DNA of 64,000 nucleotides from contig NZ_QVRA01000013.1 of the NCBI RefSeq assembly GCF_003591655.1, positions 1-64,000 of the forward strand, written 5' to 3'. Below the pieces are notes generated by a model. It had not been told where the DNA came from, made no database searches, and was given only the letters and a program-made list of their open reading frames with translations. Numbering within the stretch: position 1 is the stretch's first letter; every line of letters starts with the position of its first letter. A program made the translations under genes and the position numbers. The DNA is from Sphingobium terrigena. Lineage in GTDB: Bacteria; Pseudomonadota; Alphaproteobacteria; Sphingomonadales; Sphingomonadaceae. This document shows positions 1 to 8,339 of this stretch, piece after piece.

Positions 1-2
1 AT

Positions 3-710
3 TCTGTCGTCGGTCATCGTCTTCTTCTCCAGGTTCGAGTTCGCATCCGAACCCTACCAGAAGATCGACGGTGGCCACCCTTCTCAGGAAAACCTTCCTA
101 CACCACCCCGTGGGACACGACCGGCAAGAATCGTATTTGGTATGATCCGAACTACAATGAAAAGGCTTGGAACGCGCAACAGCCAGAATTTAAAAAATAT
201 CTAAAAATCGCAAAATATACGAGGAAAGCGCTTTTCGCGTTGGGGAATCATCCTCTCAAGCAAATGCTTGTGACTGCCCTGCAGCTTGCACAGGATGCAT
301 TTGAAGCGCGCGATGGCAACCATCGTTTGCTCCGATTTTGGGCTGCACTTGAGAAGATTTATGTCGAAGAATCCGCTCGTGAGCGCTCAAATCAGAAGGT
401 AATTGATCGGGCAACTTTTGCTGATGATGAATACCAACTCACAAAGTGGCAATTAAGTCATATTGCTCGCTTAAGGAACGAGCATGTTCATGCTCGAGGA
501 CATGAAGATGCCTTCATGGAACAAAGTCAGATGCTTCGCGACATTCTTACCCGGCATGTATTATATTGGATATTTCAAGGACACGATTTTGAGAAGCATG
601 AAGACCTGTTAGCTTATGTTGACCTGCCTCGCGATGATAACTCTTTAAAAGCAATGAATAAAATGATTGATCGACGCCTTAAATTGAACATGCTGCGGAG
701 AGAGGATTGA
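3..710 (+). CDS. HEPN-domain protein, C-terminal part (5' end outside window, probable frameshift)
   Basis: The frame ending at 710 is open from base 3, so the gene runs in from outside the window. The first in-frame start-like codon, TTG at 240, has only a GAGGAAAG 12 bases upstream, and the residues before it (RIWYDPNYNEKAW, about 132-170) look like real protein, so I do not take 240 as the start. Counting from that TTG, residues 79-84 read RNEHVH, which fits the Rx4-6H motif of HEPN RNases, preceded by a helix FWAALEKIY, as in Apea-like HEPN proteins. In bases 1-75 another frame (ending ASEPYQKIDGGHP) looks more protein-like, so one base may be missing near 76-80. GC of 240-710 is about 44% by hand count, far below the rest of the window. 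Family is inferred from the motif; a toxin or phage-defence role is only a guess. Confidence 0.55.
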   Translation, partial: SVVGHRLLLQVRVRIRTLPEDRRWPPFSGKPSYTTPWDTTGKNRIWYDPNYNEKAWNAQQPEFKKYLKIAKYTRKALFALGNHPLKQMLVTALQLAQDAFEARDGNHRLLRFWAALEKIYVEESARERSNQKVIDRATFADDEYQLTKWQLSHIARLRNEHVHARGHEDAFMEQSQMLRDILTRHVLYWIFQGHDFEKHEDLLAYVDLPRDDNSLKAMNKMIDRRLKLNMLRRED

Positions 711-814
711 AGTTTGCTTTGGGTGTTCTGAAGCTTGAAACCCAACGATCAAAAATCGCCTACTCTCGCCTGCTGTTGCCTATCCAGACAGCCACGCTAC
801 TTTCCGCACAATGC

Positions 815-842
815 AAAAAAGGCGGCACCTCCCGGCACCGCC
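815..842 (-). terminator. Rho-independent terminator of infC
   Basis: Read on the minus strand, a 9-bp stem (GGCGGTGCC pairing with GGTGCCGCC, two G-U pairs) closes a GGGA loop and is followed directly by TTTTTT. It begins 28 bases after the infC stop codon. Confidence 0.85.
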
Positions 843-870
843 CTCTATCTCTCAAACCGGAAACCCGCGC

Positions 871-1404
871 TTATTTCGGCGCCAGCACCATCAGCATCTG
901 GCGGCCTTCCATGCGGGGATAGGCTTCGACCTTGGCGACTTCGGCGACATTTTCCGCGACGCGCTGGAGCAGGGCCATGCCGAGTTGCTGGTGGCTCAGT
1001 TCACGGCCACGGAAGCGCAGGGTGATCTTCACCTTGTCGCCGTCGCCGATGAAGTCATGCACCTTCTTCATCTTCGTATCATAGTCATGATCGTCGATGT
1101 TCGGACGCATCTTGATCTCTTTGAGTTCCTGCGTCTTTTGCGTCTTGCGGGCGATATTCGCCTTTTTCTGGGCTTCGTATTTATATTTGCCGATGTCCAG
1201 AAACTTGCAGACCGGCGGGTCCGCGGTAGGCGACACTTCGACCAGGTCCAGGCCGACATCGGCCGCCTGTTCGATCGCTTCCTGCGTAAACATCACACCC
1301 AGATTCTCGCCTTCCCCGTCAATCACGCGGACTTTGGGGACCGTGATGAATTCATTGTAGCGAGGGCCGGATTTCGGCGGCGGCGCCAGCGGGCGGCGCA
1401 TCAT
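871..1404 (-). CDS. infC: Translation initiation factor IF-3
   Basis: IF-3 binds the 30S subunit, checks the start codon and initiator tRNA and keeps the subunits apart. The 177 residues show the usual layout: N-terminal domain beginning GPRYNEFI and containing a DLVEVSP stretch, a lysine-rich linker helix ([20 protein letters not shown]), and a C-terminal domain ending in MLMVLAPK. It lies downstream of thrS on the same strand with a 129-bp gap; rpmI and rplT do not follow, and a terminator comes right after. The coordinates use the first ATG (1404), but this ATG lacks a ribosome binding site. A good one sits 12 bases further up before an in-frame ATA at 1416, so translation may start there; E. 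coli infC similarly uses AUU. Confidence 0.96.
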   Translation of the reverse strand: MMRRPLAPPPKSGPRYNEFITVPKVRVIDGEGENLGVMFTQEAIEQAADVGLDLVEVSPTADPPVCKFLDIGKYKYEAQKKANIARKTQKTQELKEIKMRPNIDDHDYDTKMKKVHDFIGDGDKVKITLRFRGRELSHQQLGMALLQRVAENVAEVAKVEAYPRMEGRQMLMVLAPK

Positions 1405-1413
1405 TGGGGGACG

Positions 1414-1429
1414 TATAGCAGTATCTCCT
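1414..1429 (-). promoter_or_regulatory. infC ribosome binding site with candidate AUA start codon
   Basis: On the minus strand AGGAGA (1429-1424) is followed by seven bases and then ATA (1416-1414), which is in frame with infC (ATA CGT CCC CCA ATG ATG). The first ATG is 19 bases from the AGGAGA, too far for normal initiation. A non-standard start would fit IF-3 autoregulation known from E. coli. This is inferred from spacing only. Confidence 0.5.
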
Positions 1430-1482
1430 ATGGTCGTTGCAAAAACGAGTGGCTCTTAGCGGCTTTTTGGCAAAGCGCAAAG

Positions 1483-1517
1483 GGGTCCGTGATCCTCAGT
1501 CAAGGAATCACGAACCC
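1483..1517 (-). other. Strong hairpin between thrS and infC
   Basis: GGGTTCGTGATTCC pairs with GGATCACGGACCC (13 pairs, one bulged T, one G-U pair) around an 8-base loop. It begins 17 bases after the thrS stop codon. The following bases (CCTTTGCGCTTT) make only a poor U tract, so it could be a weak terminator or attenuator of infC read-through, or a processing or stability element. Confidence 0.45.
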
Positions 1518-1533
1518 TGTGGCATTGCAGCCG

Positions 1534-3531
1534 CTACAGCATATCGGGTGCGCGGGCTTCATTTGCAAGGCGGGAAATCGCCTCGTCGAGCGAAAGGAAG
1601 CTCTGGCCGTCGCTGCCCAGCACGCGCAGCGCGACCTTGCCTTCCTCCGCCTCCCGCCGGCCCACGACCAGCAGGTTGGGGACTTTGGCCAGGCTATGTT
1701 CGCGCACCTTGTAATTGATCTTCTCGTTGCGCAGGTCCGCTTCGGCGCGGATGCCCGCCGCGCGCAGCTTGGCCAGCACCTCGCCCGCATAATCGTCCGC
1801 GTCCGACACGATGGTCGCAACCACGGCCTGCACCGGGGCGAGCCAGGCCGGGAAGCGCCCGGCATAATGTTCGATCAAAATGCCGATGAAGCGTTCATAG
1901 CTGCCGAAAATGGCGCGATGGAGCATGACGGGGCGATGCCGTTCGCCATCTTCGCCGACATAGCTGGCGTCGAGTCGTTCGGGCAGGACGCGGTCGGACT
2001 GGATCGTGCCGACCTGCCACGTCCGGCCGATCGCGTCGGTCAGGTGCCATTCCAGCTTGGGCGCGTAGAAGGCGCCTTCGCCCGGCAATTCTTCCCAGCC
2101 AAACTCCGGCGTGTTGAGACCCGCGGCGGCGACGGCGGCGCGCAGTTCATTCTCCGCCTTGTCCCACATCTCCTCGCTGCCGAAACGCTTTTCGGGGCGC
2201 AGGGCGAGCTTGATCGAGTAGGTGAAGCCGAAATCCTTGTAGATGCGGTCGGCCAGCGCGCAGAAGGCGCGGACTTCCTCGACAATCTGATCCTCGCGGC
2301 AGAAGATATGCGCGTCATCCTGGGTGAATTGCCGCACCCGCATCAGCCCGTGCAGCGCGCCATGCGGCTCGTTGCGGTGGCAGCAGCCATTTTCGTAGAA
2401 GCGCAAGGGCAGATCGCGATAGCTTTTGATCCCCTGGCGGAAGATCAGCACATGCGCCGGGCAGTTCATGGGCTTCAATGCCATCCAGTCGGCATCGTCC
2501 GACACCAGCGGGCCTTCATCGTCCACGTTGGGCACTTCGTCGGGGATGACGAACATATTTTCGCGATATTTGCCCCAATGGCCCGACGTTTCCCACTGGC
2601 GCGCGTCCATCACCTGCGGCGTCTTGACCTCGCGATAGCCCGCATCGTCGATCGCGCGGCGCATATAGGCCTCCAGCTGACGCCAGATCAGATAGCCCTT
2701 GGGGTGCCAGAATACGCTGCCATGGGCTTCGGCCTGCAAGTGGAACAGGTCCATCTCCGCACCCAGCTTGCGATGGTCGCGCTTGGCCGCTTCTTCGAGG
2801 CGCGTCAGATGTTCGGCCAGCTGCTTCTTGTTGAGCCAGCCAGTGCCGTAGATGCGGCTGAGCATCGCGTTGTTCTGGTCGCCGCGCCAGTAAGCGCCCG
2901 ACACCCGCGTCAGCTTGAAGGCCGACGGATCGAGCCGCCCGGTCGAGGCCAGATGCGGGCCACGGCACATGTCATACCAGCCGTCACCGCTATGATAGAC
3001 GGTCAGTTCCTCGCCCTGCGGCAGTTCGGCGGCCCACTGCGCCTTGAACGTCTCGCCCGCCGCCTGCCATTGCGCGATCAGCGTGTCGCGGTCGATGACT
3101 TCGCGGCGCAACGGTTTGTTGGCGGCGATGATCTCCCGCATCTTCGTCTCGATCGCGGGCAGATCCTCGTCCGTGAAAGGGCCGCGTTCGGGATTGGGCG
3201 CGAAATCATAATAGAAGCCGTCGTCGGTGGACGGGCCAAAGGTGATCTGCGTGCCGGGGAACAGGGTCTGCACCGCTTCGGCAAGGATATGCGCGAAGTC
3301 ATGCCGCGCCAGTTCCAGCGCGTCGGCCTCATCCTTCGCCGTGACCAGAGCCAGCGTCGCGTCCTGCTCCAGCGGGCGGTTGATATCGCGCAACTCTCCA
3401 TCGACCCGCGCTGCAATCGCTGCCTTGGCCAGCCCCGGCCCGATCGCCGCTGCAATATCCGCCGGGGTAGTGCCGGGCGCGACTTCGCGCACGTTACCGT
3501 CGGGCAGAGTGATTTTGAGCATGGCGGACAC
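1534..3531 (-). CDS. thrS: Threonyl-tRNA synthetase
   Basis: Charges tRNA-Thr with threonine in the cytoplasm. The 665 residues have the full family architecture: TGS domain (about 1-62), the editing domain with the [10 protein letters not shown] region, the class II catalytic core (motif 2 around [12 protein letters not shown] and the [10 protein letters not shown] cysteine that binds zinc), and the C-terminal anticodon-binding domain ([12 protein letters not shown] onward). Start choice: a GTG at 3531 is preceded by AAGGA with a 6-base spacing, whereas the ATG at 3522 is 15 bases away, so GTG is favoured. The gene sits head to tail with infC and diverges from the exbD-like gene. Confidence 0.97.
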   Translation of the reverse strand: MSAMLKITLPDGNVREVAPGTTPADIAAAIGPGLAKAAIAARVDGELRDINRPLEQDATLALVTAKDEADALELARHDFAHILAEAVQTLFPGTQITFGPSTDDGFYYDFAPNPERGPFTDEDLPAIETKMREIIAANKPLRREVIDRDTLIAQWQAAGETFKAQWAAELPQGEELTVYHSGDGWYDMCRGPHLASTGRLDPSAFKLTRVSGAYWRGDQNNAMLSRIYGTGWLNKKQLAEHLTRLEEAAKRDHRKLGAEMDLFHLQAEAHGSVFWHPKGYLIWRQLEAYMRRAIDDAGYREVKTPQVMDARQWETSGHWGKYRENMFVIPDEVPNVDDEGPLVSDDADWMALKPMNCPAHVLIFRQGIKSYRDLPLRFYENGCCHRNEPHGALHGLMRVRQFTQDDAHIFCREDQIVEEVRAFCALADRIYKDFGFTYSIKLALRPEKRFGSEEMWDKAENELRAAVAAAGLNTPEFGWEELPGEGAFYAPKLEWHLTDAIGRTWQVGTIQSDRVLPERLDASYVGEDGERHRPVMLHRAIFGSYERFIGILIEHYAGRFPAWLAPVQAVVATIVSDADDYAGEVLAKLRAAGIRAEADLRNEKINYKVREHSLAKVPNLLVVGRREAEEGKVALRVLGSDGQSFLSLDEAISRLANEARAPDML

Positions 3532-3651
3532 AGGATTTCCTTGAAAGGCGAAGCTTAGCGCGGCCGCAAATGCCGCGCCTTCCCCATAAATGGGCCGCCC
3601 TGCCTGTCAATAGAAGGGGACTTGCCGACGATCAGGAAAAGGCGCATCAGA

Positions 3652-3665
3652 TATGTTCTAACATA
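3652..3665. promoter_or_regulatory. Palindromic operator candidate upstream of the exbD-like gene
   Basis: TATGTT-CT-AACATA is a perfect 6-bp inverted repeat directly followed by AACATTTT, in the divergent thrS/exbD gap and 24 bases before the exbD ATG. AT-rich TGTT/AACA palindromes of this kind are typical of Fur-family (Fur or Zur) operators. The regulator is not identified. Confidence 0.35.
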
Positions 3666-3688
3666 ACATTTTATCGCAGGAGGGTTTC

Positions 3689-4126
3689 ATGGTTTCACGC
3701 CTGTCATCACCCGTTATCCCGTCGGGCGACATGCCGATGGGAGAGATGAACACGACGCCGCTGATCGACGTCATGCTGGTGCTGCTGATCATGTTCATCA
3801 TCACCATCCCGATCCAGACGCATAGTGTGGGCATCGACCTGCCCCAGACCCCCGTGACGCCGCAGCAACCGATGCCCGATCCGGTCAAGAACAAGGTCGG
3901 TGTCGATGCCGATGGCGTGATCCGCTGGAACGGCTCGGCGGTCGACCGGCTGACGCTGCGCCAATATCTCGCTGCGTCACTGCGGATGCCGGTCGAACCG
4001 GAATTGCAGTTCCAGCCCGATGCCGCGGCGCGCTATCTGGCGGTCGATGAAGTGCTGGCCGATATCAGGCGATCGGGCGTGACGAAATTGGGGTTTGTGG
4101 GCAACGAACGCTATCGCGACTTCTGA
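3689..4126 (+). CDS. ExbD/TolR-family biopolymer transport protein
   Basis: ExbD and TolR proteins work with an ExbB/TolQ partner to pass proton-motive energy to TonB or TolA in the envelope. This 145-residue protein has the family signature: a short cytoplasmic N-terminus with MNTTPLIDVMLVLLIMF, where the membrane-embedded Asp lies in PLIDVMLVLL, one transmembrane helix (about 25-45), then a periplasmic domain ending in LGFVGNERY. An AGGAGG ribosome binding site precedes the ATG. No exbB, tonB or tolQ is next to it; the following genes encode a DUF898 protein and an M48 protease. A palindrome just upstream suggests metal-dependent control. Confidence 0.85.
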   Translation: MVSRLSSPVIPSGDMPMGEMNTTPLIDVMLVLLIMFIITIPIQTHSVGIDLPQTPVTPQQPMPDPVKNKVGVDADGVIRWNGSAVDRLTLRQYLAASLRMPVEPELQFQPDAAARYLAVDEVLADIRRSGVTKLGFVGNERYRDF

Positions 4127-4184
4127 CTTGACCCGTCGCTTTCGTCCATGTCTTGTGGCCTCCGGGGCTTGTCGGGGGGAATAG

Positions 4185-5270
4185 ATGACGGAAAATGTGG
4201 ACGCGCAAGCCAGTTTCGCGTTCGAAGGCAATTGGCGCAGTTATGCGCCGATTGCTTTTACCAACTTGTTCCTGACGATCGTGACGCTGGGCGTCTATCG
4301 TTTCTGGGCGACGGCGCGGACCCGGCGCTATTTGTGGGCGAATACGCGCTTCATCGACGATTGGCTGGAATGGACAGGGACGGGGAAGGAACTGTTCTTT
4401 GGTTTCCTGATGGTGGTGCTGCTGATCGGCCTGCCCTTTCTGTTCCTTCAGTTCGGCGCGCAGGCATTGTTGTTGCAAGGACATACAGCTTTGGCTGGCA
4501 TCCTCACGATGGTCGCGGGATTCACGATCTTCTACTTTACCGGCGTCGCCCGCTTCCGCGCGCTGCGGTACCGACTAAGCCGGACCTGGTGGCATGGCAT
4601 CAGAGGCGGCAGCGACGATCGCGGTTTTGGTTATGGCCTGCAATATATGTGGCGCACGCTGGTCGCCTATCTGCCGTTTGGTTTGCTGATTCCCTGGTCG
4701 ATGATGACCTTGTGGAATCGCCGCATGAACCGGATGAGCTTCGGGTCGGAACCTTTCGTCGCCCACGGCCGCGCCCGGCCGCTCATGAAGCGCTTTCTGC
4801 TCTTCTATCTGGCACCGATCCTGTTCGTGCTGCTGGCCGTGGCGACAGCTGGAACCTTTGGCGGATATCTGGGCGGTGTCTGGGTAACGTCCAACTTCCC
4901 GCCGATCCTGCGCATCATTGCCTTTCTGGTCATCTCCGTGGGGGTCTATGTTTTGCTGGGTTTGATCGCGCTGGCGTATTACGCCGCCTTCCTGCGCGAG
5001 GCGATCGACAATCTGACGCTCGGCGGCCTGAAATTCTCGTTCGAGGCGAGCACCGACGATTGGCTTGCGCTATTCTTCGTGGACGTCGCGCTGGTGGTGG
5101 GCACGTTGGGGATCGGGGCGATCTTTCTGGAATATCGCCATTGGAAATTCTTCATCACCCACATGGGCGCGGCTGGCGAAATTTATACCGATCAGCTGAT
5201 GCAGTCGCAGACCAGGACCGATCGTCATGGCGAAGGCCTGCTTGATGCCTTCGACGTAGGAGCGTTCTGA
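4185..5270 (+). CDS. DUF898 (YjgN-family) multi-pass membrane protein
   Basis: The 361 residues match the YjgN/DUF898 pattern: soluble N-terminus FAFEGNWRSYAPIAF, then the typical TLGVYRFWATARTRRYLWAN stretch, followed by several hydrophobic segments (about 66-86, 95-120, 160-180, 205-235, 245-275, 295-315) and a YRHWKFFITHMG motif near the end. The function of the family is unknown. It starts with a GGGGGGAA ribosome binding site, and its stop lies only five bases before the M48 protease gene, so the two are probably co-transcribed and may act together in envelope quality control; that link is inferred from position only. Confidence 0.85.
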   Translation: MTENVDAQASFAFEGNWRSYAPIAFTNLFLTIVTLGVYRFWATARTRRYLWANTRFIDDWLEWTGTGKELFFGFLMVVLLIGLPFLFLQFGAQALLLQGHTALAGILTMVAGFTIFYFTGVARFRALRYRLSRTWWHGIRGGSDDRGFGYGLQYMWRTLVAYLPFGLLIPWSMMTLWNRRMNRMSFGSEPFVAHGRARPLMKRFLLFYLAPILFVLLAVATAGTFGGYLGGVWVTSNFPPILRIIAFLVISVGVYVLLGLIALAYYAAFLREAIDNLTLGGLKFSFEASTDDWLALFFVDVALVVGTLGIGAIFLEYRHWKFFITHMGAAGEIYTDQLMQSQTRTDRHGEGLLDAFDVGAF

Positions 5271-5275
5271 TCGCC

Positions 5276-6352
5276 ATGTCCGATTTTCGGCTGTGGCACT
5301 ATGATGGCGTGAGCGCCGTCCGGCGCGAAGTGCTGCTCCAGTCCCACATGACAGGCTTTCATTTGCAGGAGGCGGATAGCGGCTGGACCGGTGCGCCGGT
5401 CGATTGGGCTGACCTGACCGTCATCGGTGCGGAGAAAGGACGGTCGGCCTTTGGCCATCGCGCCATGCCCGGCTGGCGCATGGGTTTTGCCGGTCAGGCA
5501 CCGGCTGAGATTGCCGCGCATCTTCCCAGAGTCGAACGCTATGGCCGATGGATCGACCGTTTCGGCTTCTGGCCGGCGGCTGGCGTCTTTACCGTCATTG
5601 CTGCGCTCGTCGTCTGGGGCGCGGCGGAGGCGCCCGCTGTCATTGCGCCGCTGATCCCGCAAAGCTGGGAAAACCGGATGGGCGACGCGATGGTCGGCGA
5701 TTTTGGCGGACGCTTCTGCCATACACAGGCGGGCGACGCCGCGTTGCGGGCGCTGGTGGCGCAGGTCGATCCCAAGGGGGAAGCGCGCGACGTCGCCATC
5801 GCCAACATTCCGCTGGTCAATGCCGTCACCCTGCCGGGCGGGCGGATCATCCTGTTCGACGGACTGGTGCAGCAGGCCGGGTCGCCCGATGAGGTGGCTG
5901 GCATCCTTGGCCATGAGCTGGGTCATGTCCGGCATCGTGATACCGTGGCGGGACTGGTGCGACAATTGGGGCTGAGTGTCGTGCTGGGCGGCTTTGGCGG
6001 GAGCAGCGGAGGCTATCTCAACAGCGTGCTGGCGCTCAGCTATGGCCGCGATGCCGAAGCGGCGGCCGACGGGGTTGCGATCGAGCAGATGCGGCAGGCG
6101 GCCATTTCCCCTGCACGCACCGCCGATTTCTTCACGCGCATGGGCGGGAAAGGCGAAGCGACACGCGAAGGGCAGGCCATGACTTGGCTATCCTCGCACC
6201 CGCTGTCGAGCGAACGGCGCAAGCGTTTTGCCGCTGCCATCGAACCGGGCGCGCGCTATCGCCCGGCGCTCGATGCGGCGCAGTGGCGCGCGCTGCGGGC
6301 ATCCTGCGCAGCGGACCCTGATGTCGCCAAGGCCTGGGGCCGGGACTTTTGA
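5276..6352 (+). CDS. M48-family zinc metalloprotease, membrane-bound
   Basis: The HExxH zinc site reads HELGHVRHRD (about residues 213-222), and the third ligand is probably in the downstream DAEAAADGVAIEQM segment (near 260), as in M48 peptidases of the HtpX/Oma1/BepA group. A hydrophobic segment at about 100-117 (AAGVFTVIAALVVWGA) would anchor the protein with the catalytic domain outside it. The first 90 residues look like a separate small domain. SHPLSSERRKRF near the end is also typical of the family. It follows the DUF898 gene by five bases and ends three bases before the stop of the convergent dsrE-like gene. Confidence 0.88.
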   Translation: MSDFRLWHYDGVSAVRREVLLQSHMTGFHLQEADSGWTGAPVDWADLTVIGAEKGRSAFGHRAMPGWRMGFAGQAPAEIAAHLPRVERYGRWIDRFGFWPAAGVFTVIAALVVWGAAEAPAVIAPLIPQSWENRMGDAMVGDFGGRFCHTQAGDAALRALVAQVDPKGEARDVAIANIPLVNAVTLPGGRIILFDGLVQQAGSPDEVAGILGHELGHVRHRDTVAGLVRQLGLSVVLGGFGGSSGGYLNSVLALSYGRDAEAAADGVAIEQMRQAAISPARTADFFTRMGGKGEATREGQAMTWLSSHPLSSERRKRFAAAIEPGARYRPALDAAQWRALRASCAADPDVAKAWGRDF

Positions 6353-6355
6353 TCG

Positions 6356-6721
6356 TTAGCCGAACAGCAGCCGCGCATCATCGCTGGTCGCCTGCATAAA
6401 GCCCACAGGTCCGCCGACATCGACGCCCGGCGGCAGCGCATCCGCCGTCATAGCGCACAGCGCTAGCCCGCTCTGGCAAGCGCTGATGGTGACGCCCAGC
6501 GCCTGTGCTTCCGTCAGCAGGGTGGCGAGGTCGGGCAATCCCGCCGCGCGGTGCGCCATGTCCTGTGGCGCGGCGATTGGTGAGCGGAGCAGGGCGACGG
6601 CGTCGAGTTGCAGGAACAGCGCCGCGGCCCCGCCCAGCGCGGCCTGAGTACTGGCCAGCACCAGCGCGCCGCGCAGCCGTTCGGCGTCAGCGGTGGTGAC
6701 GATAATCCTTAAGGGACGCAT
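6356..6721 (-). CDS. DsrE-family small protein
   Basis: A 121-residue DsrE/DsrF-like fold is suggested by the start MRPLRIIVTTADAERLRGAL, an alanine-rich helix and the segment ALGVTISACQSGLALCAM, where one or both cysteines occupy the place of the reactive cysteine of DsrE-type sulfur-transfer proteins. The open frame reaches further upstream, but the residues there are antisense-like, so I start at 6721. That start overlaps the end of moeB by 13 bases, suggesting translational coupling. A role handling sulfur together with MoeB is plausible but inferred from adjacency. Last gene of the ubiE-to-dsrE run. Confidence 0.7.
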   Translation of the reverse strand: MRPLRIIVTTADAERLRGALVLASTQAALGGAAALFLQLDAVALLRSPIAAPQDMAHRAAGLPDLATLLTEAQALGVTISACQSGLALCAMTADALPPGVDVGGPVGFMQATSDDARLLFG

Positions 6722-7476
6722 AGTTGCACGGCGCAGGCCGGGCAGGCGGGGTCTTTGGGGACATCCAGCGTGCGGAAACGCATGGACAGAAGATCGGCGA
6801 TCAGCAACCGCCCGGCCATGTCCGCCCCGAACGGCACCAGCGCGCGAATTACCTCCAGCGCAGCCAGACTGCCGATCGCGCCGGTCAGCGCGCCGATAAC
6901 GCCGGTTTCGGCGCAATTGCGTTCCGGCGCATCTTCGGGCGCGCCGACCAGGCAGCGATAGCAGGGCTTGTCCGCTTCCCAGCCGCGATAGGTGGCGATC
7001 TGCCCCTCGAACGGGCCGACCGCCGCTGACACGAGCGGAATGCGCAGCGGTTGCGCCGCGTCCGCTACCGCCAGCCGGGTGGTGAAACTGTCACTGCCAT
7101 CCAGCACGACATCCGCATCGCGCAGCATCAGTGCGGCATTGTCCGCACCGATCCGCGCGTTGATCGGGATCAGTTTGACGTCCGGGTTCAGCCGCGCGAC
7201 CGCCGCCATCGCGACTTCCGCCTTGGGCGCGCCGACGTCCGCCGTGCCGAACAGGACCTGCCGTTGCAGGTTGGAGAGCGCCACCGCGTCATCGTCGATC
7301 ACCCGGATGGTGCCGACACCGGCGGCGGCGAGATAGAGGATCGCCGGGCTGCCAATGCCGCCCGCGCCGATCACTGCGACATCGGCCGACAAGAGCCGCG
7401 CCTGTCCCGCGCCGCCAATTTCCTTGAGCACGATATGGCGGGCATAGCGCTCCAGCTGATCATCGCTCAGCGTCAT
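6709..7476 (-). CDS. moeB: MoeB/ThiF-family adenylyltransferase
   Basis: E1-like enzyme that adenylates the C-terminal glycine of a sulfur carrier (MoaD for molybdopterin, or ThiS). In its 255 residues one sees the nucleotide loop GAGGIGSP (about 37-44), the DDDAVALSNLQRQ stretch that contacts ATP, two zinc-binding CxxC pairs (CYRC and CPAC), and a conserved cysteine in NCAETGVIG. No rhodanese domain is attached, so the length is that of MoeB/HesA. Its ATG overlaps the stop of the upstream secreted-protein gene as ATGA. It is the only such enzyme in the window, so it may also serve the ThiS-ThiG fusion at 46777; that is inference. Confidence 0.88.
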   Translation of the reverse strand: MTLSDDQLERYARHIVLKEIGGAGQARLLSADVAVIGAGGIGSPAILYLAAAGVGTIRVIDDDAVALSNLQRQVLFGTADVGAPKAEVAMAAVARLNPDVKLIPINARIGADNAALMLRDADVVLDGSDSFTTRLAVADAAQPLRIPLVSAAVGPFEGQIATYRGWEADKPCYRCLVGAPEDAPERNCAETGVIGALTGAIGSLAALEVIRALVPFGADMAGRLLIADLLSMRFRTLDVPKDPACPACAVQLCVP

Positions 7477-7877
7477 GGCGCGTCGGACCAGAGGAAGCGG
7501 ACTTGCGATCGCATCCAGCGCGGTTCGGCCGCGCCGCTTTTGGGGAAGCTGCTGCGCAGGGTACCCAATATGCGGCCGCTTACGAATTTCTCGACGCCGG
7601 GACAGGCCATATTGACCGGCGCGACCTTCAGGACTGTGCCGTCACCTGCCAGCAGGAACAGCATGTCGATTTCCAGCAGGTTCGATCCTTCATAAGGCAC
7701 CGCGCCCCTGCATTCGCCACGGCGATAGAGTTTGGCGACATCTTCCGACCAACGCGGCGAAATCTTGCGACCCAGCCAGCCGTTGATGACGGGTACGGTC
7801 GACAGATCCTGTGGCATGGGTGGCATGGCACCGGGCACCGGGGTCGCAGCCAGCATCAGCGAAAGCAGCATCGTCAT
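7473..7877 (-). CDS. Hypothetical secreted protein
   Basis: The 134 residues begin with a hydrophobic stretch MLLSLMLAATPVPGA that reads as a signal peptide. The mature part includes two cysteines (GECRGAV and MACPGVE) and ends with RWMRSQVRFLWSDAP. I do not recognise the family. The gene follows dut by six bases and overlaps moeB as ATGA, so it is a genuine member of the run, and the reading frame keeps the codon bias of its neighbours. In many sphingomonads small exported proteins of unknown role sit in such operons; nothing here shows the function. Confidence 0.7.
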   Translation of the reverse strand: MTMLLSLMLAATPVPGAMPPMPQDLSTVPVINGWLGRKISPRWSEDVAKLYRRGECRGAVPYEGSNLLEIDMLFLLAGDGTVLKVAPVNMACPGVEKFVSGRILGTLRSSFPKSGAAEPRWMRSQVRFLWSDAP

Positions 7878-7883
7878 CGCGTG

Positions 7884-8339
7884 TCACACTCCTGTCGAAC
7901 CAAAGCCGCCCTGTCCCCGCGCGGTATCGTCCAGCATATCGACCTCTGTGAAGCTGGCAAGCTGCACCGGGGCGACCACCAGCTGGGCGATGCGGTCGCC
8001 GCGCTGGATCGGGAAGGGGGCGTCGCCCAGGTTGATCAGGATGATCTTCAGTTCGCCGCGATAATCGGCGTCGATCGTGCCGGGCGTGTTGGGCAGGCTG
8101 ATGCCATGTTTGAGCGCGAGGCCCGACCGGGGCCGTACCTGCACCTCATAGCCCTCCGGTATCGCCATCGCAAAGCCGGTGGCGACGGCGTGCCGCCCGC
8201 CCGGTGGCAGCAGCAATTCCTCCGCCGATACCACGTCCATGCCCGCCGCATGGGCGGTGGCATAGGCAGGGACGGGCAGGCCTGTGCCATGGGGCAGGCG
8301 CTTGAGTTGAATATCAATCGGAGCGAGGGGAGAGGGCAT
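7884..8339 (-). CDS. dut: Deoxyuridine 5'-triphosphate nucleotidohydrolase (dUTPase)
   Basis: Hydrolyses dUTP to dUMP and pyrophosphate, keeping uracil out of DNA and supplying dUMP for thymidylate synthesis. All five motifs of trimeric dUTPases are visible: [20 protein letters not shown], the uracil-binding hairpin [13 protein letters not shown] (with the catalytic Asp), RIAQLVVAP, and the C-terminal GGFGSTG arm. At 151 residues it has normal length. The start overlaps the end of coaBC by 26 bases; the coaBC-dut pair is widely conserved in bacteria. Confidence 0.96.
   Translation of the reverse strand: MPSPLAPIDIQLKRLPHGTGLPVPAYATAHAAGMDVVSAEELLLPPGGRHAVATGFAMAIPEGYEVQVRPRSGLALKHGISLPNTPGTIDADYRGELKIILINLGDAPFPIQRGDRIAQLVVAPVQLASFTEVDMLDDTARGQGGFGSTGV

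Noticed and set aside
735-1025. Short plus-strand frames after the HEPN gene
   Set aside because: They run through the infC terminator and antisense of infC, with no protein-like features.
811-3558. 915-codon open frame on the plus strand
   Set aside because: It is antisense to infC and thrS, has no family features, is rich in Arg/His/Ala as expected from the complement of GC-rich codons, and crosses the infC terminator.
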